58,109 nt of DNA from Terrisporobacter petrolearius. Lineage in GTDB: Bacteria > Bacillota > Clostridia > Peptostreptococcales > Peptostreptococcaceae. A program made the position numbers and the translations under genes. The stretch is taken from assembly GCF_020748185.1 (NCBI RefSeq), contig NZ_JAHZMO010000019.1, positions 1-58,109 on the forward strand, written 5' to 3'. Under the pieces are notes generated by a model that had not been told where the DNA came from, made no database searches, and was given only the letters and a program-made list of their open reading frames with translations. Below are positions 17,993 to 25,430 of the stretch, piece by piece; position 1 is the first letter of the stretch, and each line of letters begins with the position of its first letter.

Positions 17993-18352
17993 TTGAAATT
18001 TACAGTAAATGATAGAGAGCCAGTTTATATTCAAATTATCAGAAATATAAAACAGAAGATAGTCACTGGGGAAATACAAAAGGGAGAGAGACTACCTTCT
18101 AGAAGAGAAATGGCAGTTAATATAAATGTAAATCCAAATACAGTTCAAAAAGCTTATAAGGAGATGGAAGAAATGGGGATAATCAATACAATCAAAAATA
18201 ATCAAAGTACAATTACTAAAGATGATAATTTAATAAGACAAATAAGAAAAGATTTAATAAGTGAAGCGACAGATGTTTTTATAAAGCAAATGAAAGCAAT
18301 TAATGTACCCATAGAAGAAGTTAAGGATATTATTACTAAGAAATATATATAA
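17993..18352 (+). CDS. GntR-family transcriptional regulator, YtrA type
   Basis: 119 residues: a winged-helix domain (residues about 5-70, with GERLPSRREMAVNINVNPNTVQKAYKEME broken over its helix-turn-helix) and only a short helical tail, the YtrA layout found beside ABC transporters. The start is TTG at 17993, seven bases after AAGGGAGAAA; no ATG fits. It likely represses its own operon by binding the two GTGTATTA-N6-TAATACAC dyads over the promoter and responds to a cell-envelope or antibiotic signal by analogy with B. subtilis ytr. Confidence 0.9.
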   Translation: MKFTVNDREPVYIQIIRNIKQKIVTGEIQKGERLPSRREMAVNINVNPNTVQKAYKEMEEMGIINTIKNNQSTITKDDNLIRQIRKDLISEATDVFIKQMKAINVPIEEVKDIITKKYI

Positions 18353-18381
18353 GTAAGGGAAATATATAGGGGAGGAAAATA

Positions 18382-19074
18382 ATGATTGAAGTTAAACATG
18401 TGAAAAAGAAATACAAGAGAGTAAAAGCTTTAGATGATGTTTCCTTTAATATAGAAGAAGGAAAGATCACTTGCATACTTGGTGTTAACGGCGTTGGAAA
18501 ATCAACTATTCTAAAAGTTATAGCAGGACTAGTAAAACCAAATAGTGGAGAAATTTTAATTGATGGGGAGAAATTTAGTCAACAAACTTATAATAAACTA
18601 GCTTTTGTGACAGATATAGATATTCACTTTAACCATCTTAATATAAAAGAAACTTTTGATTTAATGAAGTTATTTTATAAAAATTGGGATGAAGATAGAG
18701 CTTATGAAATGCTTAGTATGTTCTCTTTAACTGATGATAAAAAAATAAGTGAACTGTCTAAAGGTAATAAGGCAAGAGTAAAGATTATAATTGGATTTGC
18801 TCAGAGGGCAAAATATATTTTACTTGATGAGCCATTTTCAGGGATAGATATTTTTAAAAGAGAAGAGTTTATAAATGCAATGTTAACATTAATGGAAGAT
18901 GACGAAAGTATTGTAATAACGACTCATGAAATTGGTGAAATAGAGCAAATAGTAGATGATGTAATAATTCTAAATAACGGAAAAATTGAACAGATATTTA
19001 ATGCAGAAGAAGTTAGACAAAATGAAGGAAAATCAATACTAGATAAAATGAGGGAGGTATATAATGGGGAGTAA
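18382..19074 (+). CDS. ABC transporter ATP-binding protein
   Basis: 230-residue ATPase. Walker A GVNGVGKST near residue 36, a degenerate signature LSKGNKARVKII near 130, Walker B YILLDEPFSGID near 149, and H-loop ITTHE near 177. The LSKGNKAR form of the signature is common in YtrB/BcrA-like exporters. It follows the GntR gene by 29 bp and overlaps the permease gene by 11 bp, so all are one operon. Confidence 0.93.
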   Translation: MIEVKHVKKKYKRVKALDDVSFNIEEGKITCILGVNGVGKSTILKVIAGLVKPNSGEILIDGEKFSQQTYNKLAFVTDIDIHFNHLNIKETFDLMKLFYKNWDEDRAYEMLSMFSLTDDKKISELSKGNKARVKIIIGFAQRAKYILLDEPFSGIDIFKREEFINAMLTLMEDDESIVITTHEIGEIEQIVDDVIILNNGKIEQIFNAEEVRQNEGKSILDKMREVYNGE

Positions 19075-19897
19075 GATATTAACACTTTTTGATATAGAGT
19101 TTAGAAGAGTGCAGAAGATATTTTTTACTGTAATTTCATTGATAACACTAGGTAATGTAGGAATTTTTATTTTAGGAATATATAGAGTACTTGAAGATGT
19201 AAAAGCAGAAACTGGTGTAGCACAACAAATATCAGTATTAAAAACTAATATAGGAAAGCATATGTTTTTAGAACTTCAGCTACCTAATTTTATATATTAT
19301 TTATCAAATTTGCTGATGTTTTTAGCTTTGATAGGATGTGCATTGTACTGTGTATTAATATGGCAAAAAGATTTTTCTAGTAAATCAAAAACAATATATA
19401 CATTTTTTATGTTGCCGGAAAATAGATTTATCATATTTATTTCAAAATTAATAACAATGCTTACTTTAATTTATAGCATAATATTTGTGCAACACTTGTT
19501 ATGGGGAATAGAAGCTTTTATAGTTAGTAAATATGCAAATATACCGATAATAAACATGATCAATAGTATAAATAATATAAATGCTATGGAAGGAATTACT
19601 CGTTTAATATTAATGCCAATCTACCCTATGGAATTTTTAATGATATTTATAATAGGACCAATAGTTGCTGTAACATCTATATTTACAGCAGTTCTTATTT
19701 CTAAATCAATAAAAAAAGTGGGCGGAGTTATAGGAATTGTATCTATGGTTATTTTATTCATAGTATATTTTGTAATAATAGTAGATAATAAATACTCTGA
19801 CTGTATTTTAAGAAATAATATAATTTTCTACATAGTAGTATTTTTCGTATCAATATTTGTATCTTATAATTTATTAAAAAATAAAATGTATGATTAG
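19064..19897 (+). CDS. ABC transporter permease
   Basis: 277 residues with about six hydrophobic segments (near 18-38, 80-105, 122-145, 185-215, 225-245, 252-270), no large soluble domain. It probably forms the channel for the ATPase whose gene it overlaps by 11 bp. No substrate is evident; ABC-2-type permeases in GntR/YtrA operons are often tied to envelope stress. Confidence 0.85.
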   Translation: MGSKILTLFDIEFRRVQKIFFTVISLITLGNVGIFILGIYRVLEDVKAETGVAQQISVLKTNIGKHMFLELQLPNFIYYLSNLLMFLALIGCALYCVLIWQKDFSSKSKTIYTFFMLPENRFIIFISKLITMLTLIYSIIFVQHLLWGIEAFIVSKYANIPIINMINSINNINAMEGITRLILMPIYPMEFLMIFIIGPIVAVTSIFTAVLISKSIKKVGGVIGIVSMVILFIVYFVIIVDNKYSDCILRNNIIFYIVVFFVSIFVSYNLLKNKMYD

Positions 19898-19908
19898 GGG
19901 GGGATATC

Positions 19909-21153
19909 ATGAAAATAAAATTATCAAAAATAATATTAATAATATCAGTAGTGGGAACTATAATAGTTGGTATTTCTCTAGCTAATATATATCAAACAGA
20001 TGTAGTGGTAAAAGATGTACACGGTAAAAGATCTGCTTTAGGAGATATGAATATATTACTTCAAAAAACAGGAGGAGTATTTGAAACAGATGAGATTCTT
20101 ATAGATAAAAACAGTACTACAACGAAGAAACTTGTAAAACAAAAAGATATACTTTTTAATTTAACAAAAGAAAATTTAGATAATAGGGAGTTATTTGAAT
20201 TTCAATATGATAAAAATATTTTGTTTGAAGACAAAGACACTGTTGGTACAGCTGAGATATCTGGATATGAAGTAGCTGGTAATAAGCAAAGAATGATGGC
20301 TTATATTAAAACAAAAGATAAGAAAAATAATAAAATAGAATCTTATAATATTGATATGGGTGAAAATATAGAGACTAACGAAAATTATACTTATGCATCA
20401 ATACCTGTAAAAAAAGAAGGAGATATTCTTTATGTAGCAACTATGTACTCCTACGGCGATGTTTCGGATGATTCGTCTGATGAAGATTATGTAGATAATT
20501 CTACATTAGAAGATACATGTTATAAAATTACAAATTTGAGTCTATATAAATTAAATTTATCTAATAAAACTTCTAAATGTATAGTCAGTAAAGATTATGA
20601 AGGGAAAGATTTAAGTATAAAACAATCAGGATTTAGTAATGGAAATAAAGCATATTTTATAGTTAATAAGAAAAATAATAAATCAGCTGATTATAATACG
20701 AATTTATTTGAATTAGATATAAAACTAAAAGAAGTGAATTTAATAGATCTAAAAACAAAGGATGATTATATTGAAACATCTTATAATATAGAAAATGATG
20801 AAATATTATTATTATCTATGTCATCAATAGATCAAATAAATAGTGAGATAAGTGAAAATGTAGAGGGTATTTTAGTAAATCTAAAAGATAGAGATTTAAA
20901 ATATAAATATAAATTAAATATAAACTATAATGGAGATTTCACATCTGGAGATAGAGTAAGAAGAGATAATGGGAAAATATATGTAGCATCAGCTACTTAT
21001 GCTAAGACAGATAAGTATGAAAATAATTATCATACACCATATAATTTCTATGTGTTTGATGAGAAAGATGGTGAGCTGTTGTATGAAGGAAGTACAACAA
21101 TTAATTCTAGTGATAAAGTAAATATGGGAATTGTTAAGAATGATGAGATTTAG
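19909..21153 (+). CDS. Membrane-anchored extracytoplasmic protein of the GntR/ABC operon
   Basis: I do not recognise a named family. 414 residues with one N-terminal hydrophobic segment (about 7-26) that acts as signal anchor, then a soluble domain rich in Asp, Asn, Lys and Tyr with repeated beta-type stretches (IKTKDKKNNKIESYNID, LYKLNLSNK, FELDIKLKEVNLIDL), suggesting a propeller-like fold outside the cell. A GGGGGGGGAT ribosome site lies 12 bp after the permease stop, so it belongs to the operon and may sense or bind the transporter's ligand. A terminator follows 125 bp on. Confidence 0.8.
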   Translation: MKIKLSKIILIISVVGTIIVGISLANIYQTDVVVKDVHGKRSALGDMNILLQKTGGVFETDEILIDKNSTTTKKLVKQKDILFNLTKENLDNRELFEFQYDKNILFEDKDTVGTAEISGYEVAGNKQRMMAYIKTKDKKNNKIESYNIDMGENIETNENYTYASIPVKKEGDILYVATMYSYGDVSDDSSDEDYVDNSTLEDTCYKITNLSLYKLNLSNKTSKCIVSKDYEGKDLSIKQSGFSNGNKAYFIVNKKNNKSADYNTNLFELDIKLKEVNLIDLKTKDDYIETSYNIENDEILLLSMSSIDQINSEISENVEGILVNLKDRDLKYKYKLNINYNGDFTSGDRVRRDNGKIYVASATYAKTDKYENNYHTPYNFYVFDEKDGELLYEGSTTINSSDKVNMGIVKNDEI

Positions 21154-21278
21154 CAATTAATATGATGATAAAGATTTTAAGTATAAACAGTTTTTTATAG
21201 AAGGAACGATTGAATAAAAAACATTTGCTGAAAATTTTATATAATATAAAACTTAATATTAGAATTCTGTATTTGATT

Positions 21279-21316
21279 ATTGCATAGTGATTATAATTGC
21301 TATGCAATAATTTTTA
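21279..21316 (+). terminator. Terminator after the GntR/ABC operon
   Basis: ATTGCATAG (21279-21287) pairs with CTATGCAAT (21300-21308), then AATTTTT. Confidence 0.75.
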
Positions 21317-21336
21317 TAAGAGGAATACATCTATGA

Positions 21337-21548
21337 TAAAAGTTAAATGCAAGGCACACCAAGGCACAGCATAAACACAGACATAGGCACAAGCTGGATG
21401 TTAGTAAAGGGCAGTGTTTGAAGGAGTGTGTGCCTATAAAAAGCTCTAGTTATTTAATAATCATAGATAATAAGAAATAATGGCGTGTATGTGCATGTGC
21501 GCGCGTATAGGTTTTTGGGTGCATAGGCACAAGGCATGTATAATAATA
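21337..21548 (+). repeat. Non-coding repeat element, copy A (GGCAC type)
   Basis: About 210 bp without ORF, homologous over its length to copy B at 23480-23755. It carries GGCAC at 21353, 21363, 21386 and 21526 and GTGCC at 21430. TGTGCCTAT (21429-21437) and ATAGGCACA (21523-21531) form a perfect 9-bp stem. They enclose an 85-bp core shared with copy B, including CTCTAGTTATTTAATAATCA, AATAAGAAATAATGGCGTGT and a GCGCGC run before GTATAGG. Every GGCAC here corresponds to GGAAC in copy B. No known element type is recognised. Confidence 0.85.
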
Positions 21549-21614
21549 AAAATTAATGATAATGAACCTTATGTAAATGGCAAAAAATATATTGCTATAT
21601 GTCAAAATTATTAA
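21540..21614 (+). pseudogene. Short coding-like remnant after copy A
   Basis: An open stretch reading IKINDNEPYVNGKKYIAICQ before a stop, without a start codon or ribosome site. It looks like the C-terminal end of a lost protein, perhaps another toxin tip preceding the immunity-like gene at 21738. Weak evidence. The remainder up to 21737 is AT-rich. Confidence 0.3.
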
Positions 21615-21737
21615 TAAATTGAAATTAGAATAGTATACTACCAAAGTCAAGTACGTTAAAAAACTATGTACTTGATGAAAACTTAATATTTTTATTAGGC
21701 TCATTTTAATTATAACTAATTAAGGGGGAGATGGATT

Positions 21738-22265
21738 ATGGACTATAATGAAATTTTAGATTTTCTAAAAGAAAACCAACCTTTTCCGGATGATGAAAAC
21801 ATAAAAGAATATGAAATAGATATGTATGCAGATGCTGTAAAATATTTAGACGAAGTATATTCTGATGAAAAATGTATACCGTTACTATTAAATTGTTTTG
21901 GAGATTGGTTTACATATGATATAAATAAACATGTAGAATTTATCATATGCAAATTTGATAAAGAATTAGTGTTGCCACATTTAAGACAAGCATTAAGAAG
22001 TAATAATAAATATGTGAGGTACTGGGCATGTCAATATACTATGTCATTCCCAGATAAAAGCCTGATAGATGGTTTAAAAGAAATCATAAAAAATAAAAAA
22101 GAAAATGATAATGATACAAGATTGTCAGCAGTTACAGCATTAACATTTATAAATAATTCAGATGTTAAATTTTATTTAGAAAAAATGGATTTAAGGTGTG
22201 AAGATAATGAATTTATTGAACAATTTATGGAAATTTTAGATGAAGAAGGTTTTTCTCATATTTAA
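21738..22265 (+). CDS. HEAT-repeat-like immunity-type protein
   Basis: 175 residues, acidic, soluble, helical. Two or more HEAT-like helical pairs are visible around residues 75-110 (LPHLRQALRSNNKYVRYWACQY) and 115-150 (DTRLSAVTALTFINNSDVKFYL). The second carries the DxRxxAVxAL pattern. AAGGGGGAGATGG precedes the ATG. Size, acidity and position in front of toxin-tip remnants fit an immunity protein of a polymorphic toxin system, but no cognate toxin is intact here. Function is therefore inferred from context. Confidence 0.75.
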   Translation: MDYNEILDFLKENQPFPDDENIKEYEIDMYADAVKYLDEVYSDEKCIPLLLNCFGDWFTYDINKHVEFIICKFDKELVLPHLRQALRSNNKYVRYWACQYTMSFPDKSLIDGLKEIIKNKKENDNDTRLSAVTALTFINNSDVKFYLEKMDLRCEDNEFIEQFMEILDEEGFSHI

Positions 22266-22392
22266 TATAAACGTAGGTTTCTTTCTAATATAAAATTTAG
22301 TGTTAAAAAAATATATCGACGATTATAATATTTTTAAAACCTCTAAACTCGATAAAAGCTTAATATTTTTATCAAGTTTATTTTAATTATAA

Positions 22393-22515
22393 TTTAGGCA
22401 AGGAATTGATTTGAATTTTGATGGAACACTACATGATAAACATAAAGGACTTGCTAATCCAAGCAATAAAACATTAATATGGCTGAAAAAACGTGGATGG
22501 AAGGGGAACAAATAA
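22393..22515 (+). pseudogene. C-terminal tip of a polymorphic toxin (remnant)
   Basis: The reading frame from 22393 to the stop at 22513-22515 gives GIDLNFDGTLHDKHKGLANP followed by SNKTLIWLKKRGWKGNK, with an in-frame stop just upstream and no start. Such HDKHKG..NPS..W..GW endings resemble C-terminal toxin domains of Rhs/LXG-type proteins. Its stop overlaps the ATG of the next gene as TAATG, the usual toxin-immunity junction. A terminator-like hairpin lies upstream (CTCGATAAAA/TTTTTATCAAG, 22348-22376). Confidence 0.6.
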
Positions 22516-22763
22516 TGGATATATATGGATATAAAAAGGATGAAGACGAAGAAATATTAGAACTAAATGAAGTTTGTTTTTATTGTAATAATAAATGGGA
22601 ATTAAATAAAATTATAGAATTTTTAAACTATGTTAAGAATGAATATAATAATATGCCAAAAGAAGTAACAGGAGATTGCCATATACATTATCAAGATTGG
22701 GATAGAAAATGGAAGCATGATTCTCCAGATATTATTATTACACTAAATCTTGATAATAAGTAA
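22515..22763 (+). CDS. Small immunity-type protein
   Basis: 82 residues, very acidic (YGYKKDEDEEILELNEV start), with a central helix (WELNKIIEFLNYVKNEY) and a C-terminal DxxxxWxxxxPDIIITL strand. No signal or membrane part. AAGGGGAAC inside the preceding toxin remnant is the ribosome site, and the ATG shares a base with that remnant's stop. This layout, and the general resemblance to small immunity proteins, suggest it once protected against the toxin whose tip precedes it. An upstream start at 22479 is unlikely. Confidence 0.7.
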   Translation: MDIYGYKKDEDEEILELNEVCFYCNNKWELNKIIEFLNYVKNEYNNMPKEVTGDCHIHYQDWDRKWKHDSPDIIITLNLDNK

Positions 22764-22769
22764 TAATAG

Positions 22770-22903
22770 TATGAAACTAACGGCTGGTATTATAATAATG
22801 ATATATATGTGTATAATTTAAAGGTAAACATCTAGTATCAATGGATCCTAATACTGGTGAGATGTATAAACTAGCAGTAAGTGGAAGGAAAATAGAAAGA
22901 TAG
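22770..22903 (+). pseudogene. Frameshifted toxin-tip remnant
   Basis: Two frames join into one protein-like ending: YETNGWYYNNDIYVYNLK in the first frame (22770-22823), then GKHLVSMDPNTGEMYKLAVS and GRKIER to the stop at 22901-22903 in the next. There is no start codon. It sits directly before another immunity-like gene, as a toxin C-terminus would. The frameshift and lack of a 5' end mark it as dead. Confidence 0.5.
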
Positions 22904-22923
22904 GTTAGAAAGGAATATATAGT

Positions 22924-23223
22924 ATGGAATTTTGTTGTAAAAATATGAAAGATAATATTGATAAGAACTGTAGTATTCACAATGAATGTTTTAAGTGTCC
23001 TGATACATTAATATATTATAATCAGAAATTTGATGAATTTGGTATTATAATACATGACGGAGGAATGTCTTATATTCATATTAATTTTTGTCCATGGTGT
23101 GGGAAAAAACTTCCTGAATCAAAACGAGATAGATGGTTTGATGAACTTGAACAATTAGGATATGATTCACCATTTGACATGGATATACCAGTAGAGTATA
23201 AGTCTAATAAATGGTATAAGTGA
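22924..23223 (+). CDS. Cysteine-rich DUF6980-like protein, probable immunity
   Basis: 99 residues. N-terminal CCKNM and two further Cys (CSIHNECFKCPD), then DEFGIIIHDGGMSYIHINFCPWCGKKLPES broken by beta strands, ending in an acidic DELEQLGYD..MDIPVEY. The CxxC and upstream Cys suggest a zinc knuckle. The pattern recalls the DUF6980 family, which I cannot check here. AAAGGAATATATAG precedes the ATG, 21 bp after a toxin-tip remnant. Immunity role is inferred from that position. Confidence 0.7.
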   Translation: MEFCCKNMKDNIDKNCSIHNECFKCPDTLIYYNQKFDEFGIIIHDGGMSYIHINFCPWCGKKLPESKRDRWFDELEQLGYDSPFDMDIPVEYKSNKWYK

Positions 23224-23297
23224 TAGTTTATAGATAAAAAACAAACTTAATATACTTAGAATAAAAATAACAATATAATGATTGTATATAAATACCA

Positions 23298-23468
23298 CAA
23301 ATTTATACTTATGACAAAGTAGGTAACAGAGTCAAAGAAGTCAAAGATGGAAGTTAAGAATCATCTAAAGATGAGGGAGAGTCCCACACCACACTATCAA
23401 ATAAAAAATTTCATTTATTCAAGCATATACTTATGATTTAAATGGAAATCAGATTTATGCTCTCTTCA
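23298..23468 (+). pseudogene. Rhs/YD-repeat remnants
   Basis: Two separated bits of an Rhs-type repeat protein: QIYTYDKVGNRVKEVKDGS and a stop at 23298-23357, and QAYTYDLNGNQIYALF at 23420-23467. Both hold the YDxxGNR/YDxNGN signature of RHS repeats. They are in different frames with unrelated sequence between, and have no start. They are the only trace of the toxin's delivery/shell part. Confidence 0.7.
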
Positions 23469-23479
23469 AAAATATTTAT

Positions 23480-23755
23480 TAAAAGTTAAATTCAAGGAAC
23501 ACCTAGGAACAGCAAATTTGATATAAATTCTGTTCCTAGGTAGATCGGAACACCATAGGAACAGAGATAGGAACAAGCTAGGTGTTAGTAAACAATAGTG
23601 TTTGAAGGAGGTGTGTTCCGATGTTCCGATAAAAATCTCTAGTTATTTAATAATCATAAAATAATAAGAAATAATGGCGTGTATATGCGTGCGCGCGCGT
23701 ATAGGTTTTTTGGAACATCGGAACGGAACTTTGGAACAGGGCATGATAATAACTC
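23480..23755 (+). repeat. Non-coding repeat element, copy B (GGAAC type)
   Basis: Direct, diverged copy of the 21337-21548 element. It carries nine GGAAC (23496, 23506, 23547, 23558, 23570, 23712, 23720, 23725, 23733) and three GTTCC (23532, 23615, 23623), and no GGCAC. GTTCCGATGTTCC (23615-23627) and GGAACATCGGAAC (23712-23724) form a perfect 13-bp stem around an 84-bp core matching copy A. It is longer than copy A on the 5' side, with two extra GGAAC and one extra GTTCC. The remainder to 23858 holds only a weak CACC/GGGGT hairpin before a T-run. Confidence 0.85.
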
Positions 23756-23858
23756 ATGGCAAATGTTTTAATAGCCCATAAATTTATAGTACAACTCACC
23801 TTTAAGGGGTTTTTTTAATACTATATATAATAATCTAAATTTTACAGGGGTGATTATT

Positions 23859-25100
23859 TTGTATAAGGGGTACTTAACAATAAAAATTACTAATGAAGAA
23901 ACTAATTTTCCTATTGAAGGTGCGAGAATTAAAATATCTACGATATCTAAAGATGAATGTAAAAAAAATAAGATTTTATACAATAACTTACTTACTAATG
24001 ATTCTGGTCAGGTAAAAAAAGTATTACTAGATGCTCCTAATTTCATGTATTCCCAAGTACCTAATTCTCCTAGAGCATATAGTACTTATTTACTTGAAGT
24101 TGAAAAGGAGGGCTATGACACGGTAATAATAGAAGGTGTTCAAATATTGCCCTGTATAGAAGCTATTCAAAATATATCATTATCCAAAGCTTCTAATCTA
24201 AAAAAACCAAATGTAAAAGTTTATACCATAGGAAAGCATTCTTTATACGGACCTTACGAATCAAAAATATTAGAGTCATCTTTAAAGGCTGTACCCTATG
24301 TTTTACCTAGCGTTGTAGTTCCTGAATATATAATAGTTCACGACGGATTACCAACTGATAAAAATTCTCCAAACTATTGGATACCATTTAGAGATTATAT
24401 AAAAAATGTTGCAAGTTCTGAAATTTACGCAACATGGCCGACTCAAACTATATATGCAAATGTTATTGCTATAGTTTCTTTTACCTTAAATAGAGTTTAT
24501 ACAGAATGGTATAGAAATATGGGATATGATTTCACTATCACTTCAAGTACACAGTATGATCACAAATTTATTTATAACAGAAATATTTTTGATACTATAA
24601 GTATTGTTGTTGATAATATATTTAATGTTTTTATACAAAGACCTAAAGGAGCTAGTCAGCCTCTTTTGGCTCAATATTGCGATGGAGTACAAACACAGTG
24701 TCCTGGAAAAATGACTCAGTGGGGTAGTAAATATTTAGGGGATCAGGGATACAAATTTGAAGATATCCTAAAATATTACTATGGAGATAATATAGGACTT
24801 AAGGGAACAGATACAATAAAAGGAGTTCCATCATCATTTCCTGGGTATACCCTTTCTCTTGGATCAAGTGGAGAAAGTGTAAAAGTAATTCAAAATCAAT
24901 TAAATGCAATATCAAATGCATATCCAGCCCTGCCTAAAGTTGCAGTTGATGGTATATATGGCCCAGCAACTAGGAACAGTGTACTGAAATTCCAAGAAAT
25001 TTTTAGAATGAACCAAAGTGGTGTAGTTGATTTTGCAACTTGGTATGCCATATCCAAAATTTATGTTGCAGTTACTAAAATAGCAGAATTTAATCAATAA
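23859..25100 (+). CDS. SleC-like SpoIID/peptidoglycan-binding spore protein
   Basis: 413 residues in three parts: a beta-rich carboxypeptidase-regulatory-like N-terminus (to about 100, GYLTIKITNEE); a SpoIID/LytB-type middle (about 155-310) with VPEYIIVHDGLPTDKN, DYIKNVASSEIYATWP and LLAQYCDGVQTQCPGKMTQWG; and a C-terminal peptidoglycan-binding repeat (about 330-410, LGSSGESVKVIQNQLN..VDGIYGPATRNSVLKFQ). This is the order in clostridial SleC, the cortex-lytic enzyme made as a proenzyme. Translation likely starts at TTG 23859 behind AGGGGTGAT; GTG 23850 overlaps that site. It may hydrolyse or remodel spore cortex. Paralogues of unclear role exist. Confidence 0.85.
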   Translation: MYKGYLTIKITNEETNFPIEGARIKISTISKDECKKNKILYNNLLTNDSGQVKKVLLDAPNFMYSQVPNSPRAYSTYLLEVEKEGYDTVIIEGVQILPCIEAIQNISLSKASNLKKPNVKVYTIGKHSLYGPYESKILESSLKAVPYVLPSVVVPEYIIVHDGLPTDKNSPNYWIPFRDYIKNVASSEIYATWPTQTIYANVIAIVSFTLNRVYTEWYRNMGYDFTITSSTQYDHKFIYNRNIFDTISIVVDNIFNVFIQRPKGASQPLLAQYCDGVQTQCPGKMTQWGSKYLGDQGYKFEDILKYYYGDNIGLKGTDTIKGVPSSFPGYTLSLGSSGESVKVIQNQLNAISNAYPALPKVAVDGIYGPATRNSVLKFQEIFRMNQSGVVDFATWYAISKIYVAVTKIAEFNQ

Positions 25101-25167
25101 GTATATAAAAAATCCATTTTTCTTAAGTTGCTTATTTACAATCATAATATGACTAAAACTTTATAAT

Positions 25168-25210
25168 AGGTAAAAGCGATTATAAATTAGTTATAATCAT
25201 TTTTACCTAT
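25168..25210 (+). terminator. Terminator after the SleC-like gene
   Basis: AGGTAAAAGCGATTATAA pairs with TTATAATCATTTTTACCT. The rest of the 25101-25430 gap has only a candidate -10 (TATAAT, 25345-25350) for the next gene. Confidence 0.8.
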
Positions 25211-25430
25211 TTAATATTTTTTGATTTATATTACATCTTTGTTTTACTTTGCATATTATCTGGCATATTTTTTAGTTATTTTATAGTAAAGAATGAGTAA
25301 AAGGGTAATTAAAATCACATTGTGAAAATAATTTTTATTTGTAGTATAATCACTATTGTAAGAAGCATATAATTCAAATCAAGAAAAAATTATATAGAAA
25401 TGACAATAGATTATATTAAGGGGGACAAAT

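Noticed and set aside
21450..21704. 84-codon minus-strand frame across repeat copy A
   Set aside because: Its text (YTRAHAHTRH) merely translates the alternating GC/GT tract; not a plausible protein.
21337..23755. The repeat pair as a CRISPR array or as IS ends
   Set aside because: There are no regular spacers, only two copies about 2.1 kb apart, and they are direct, not inverted; no transposase lies between.
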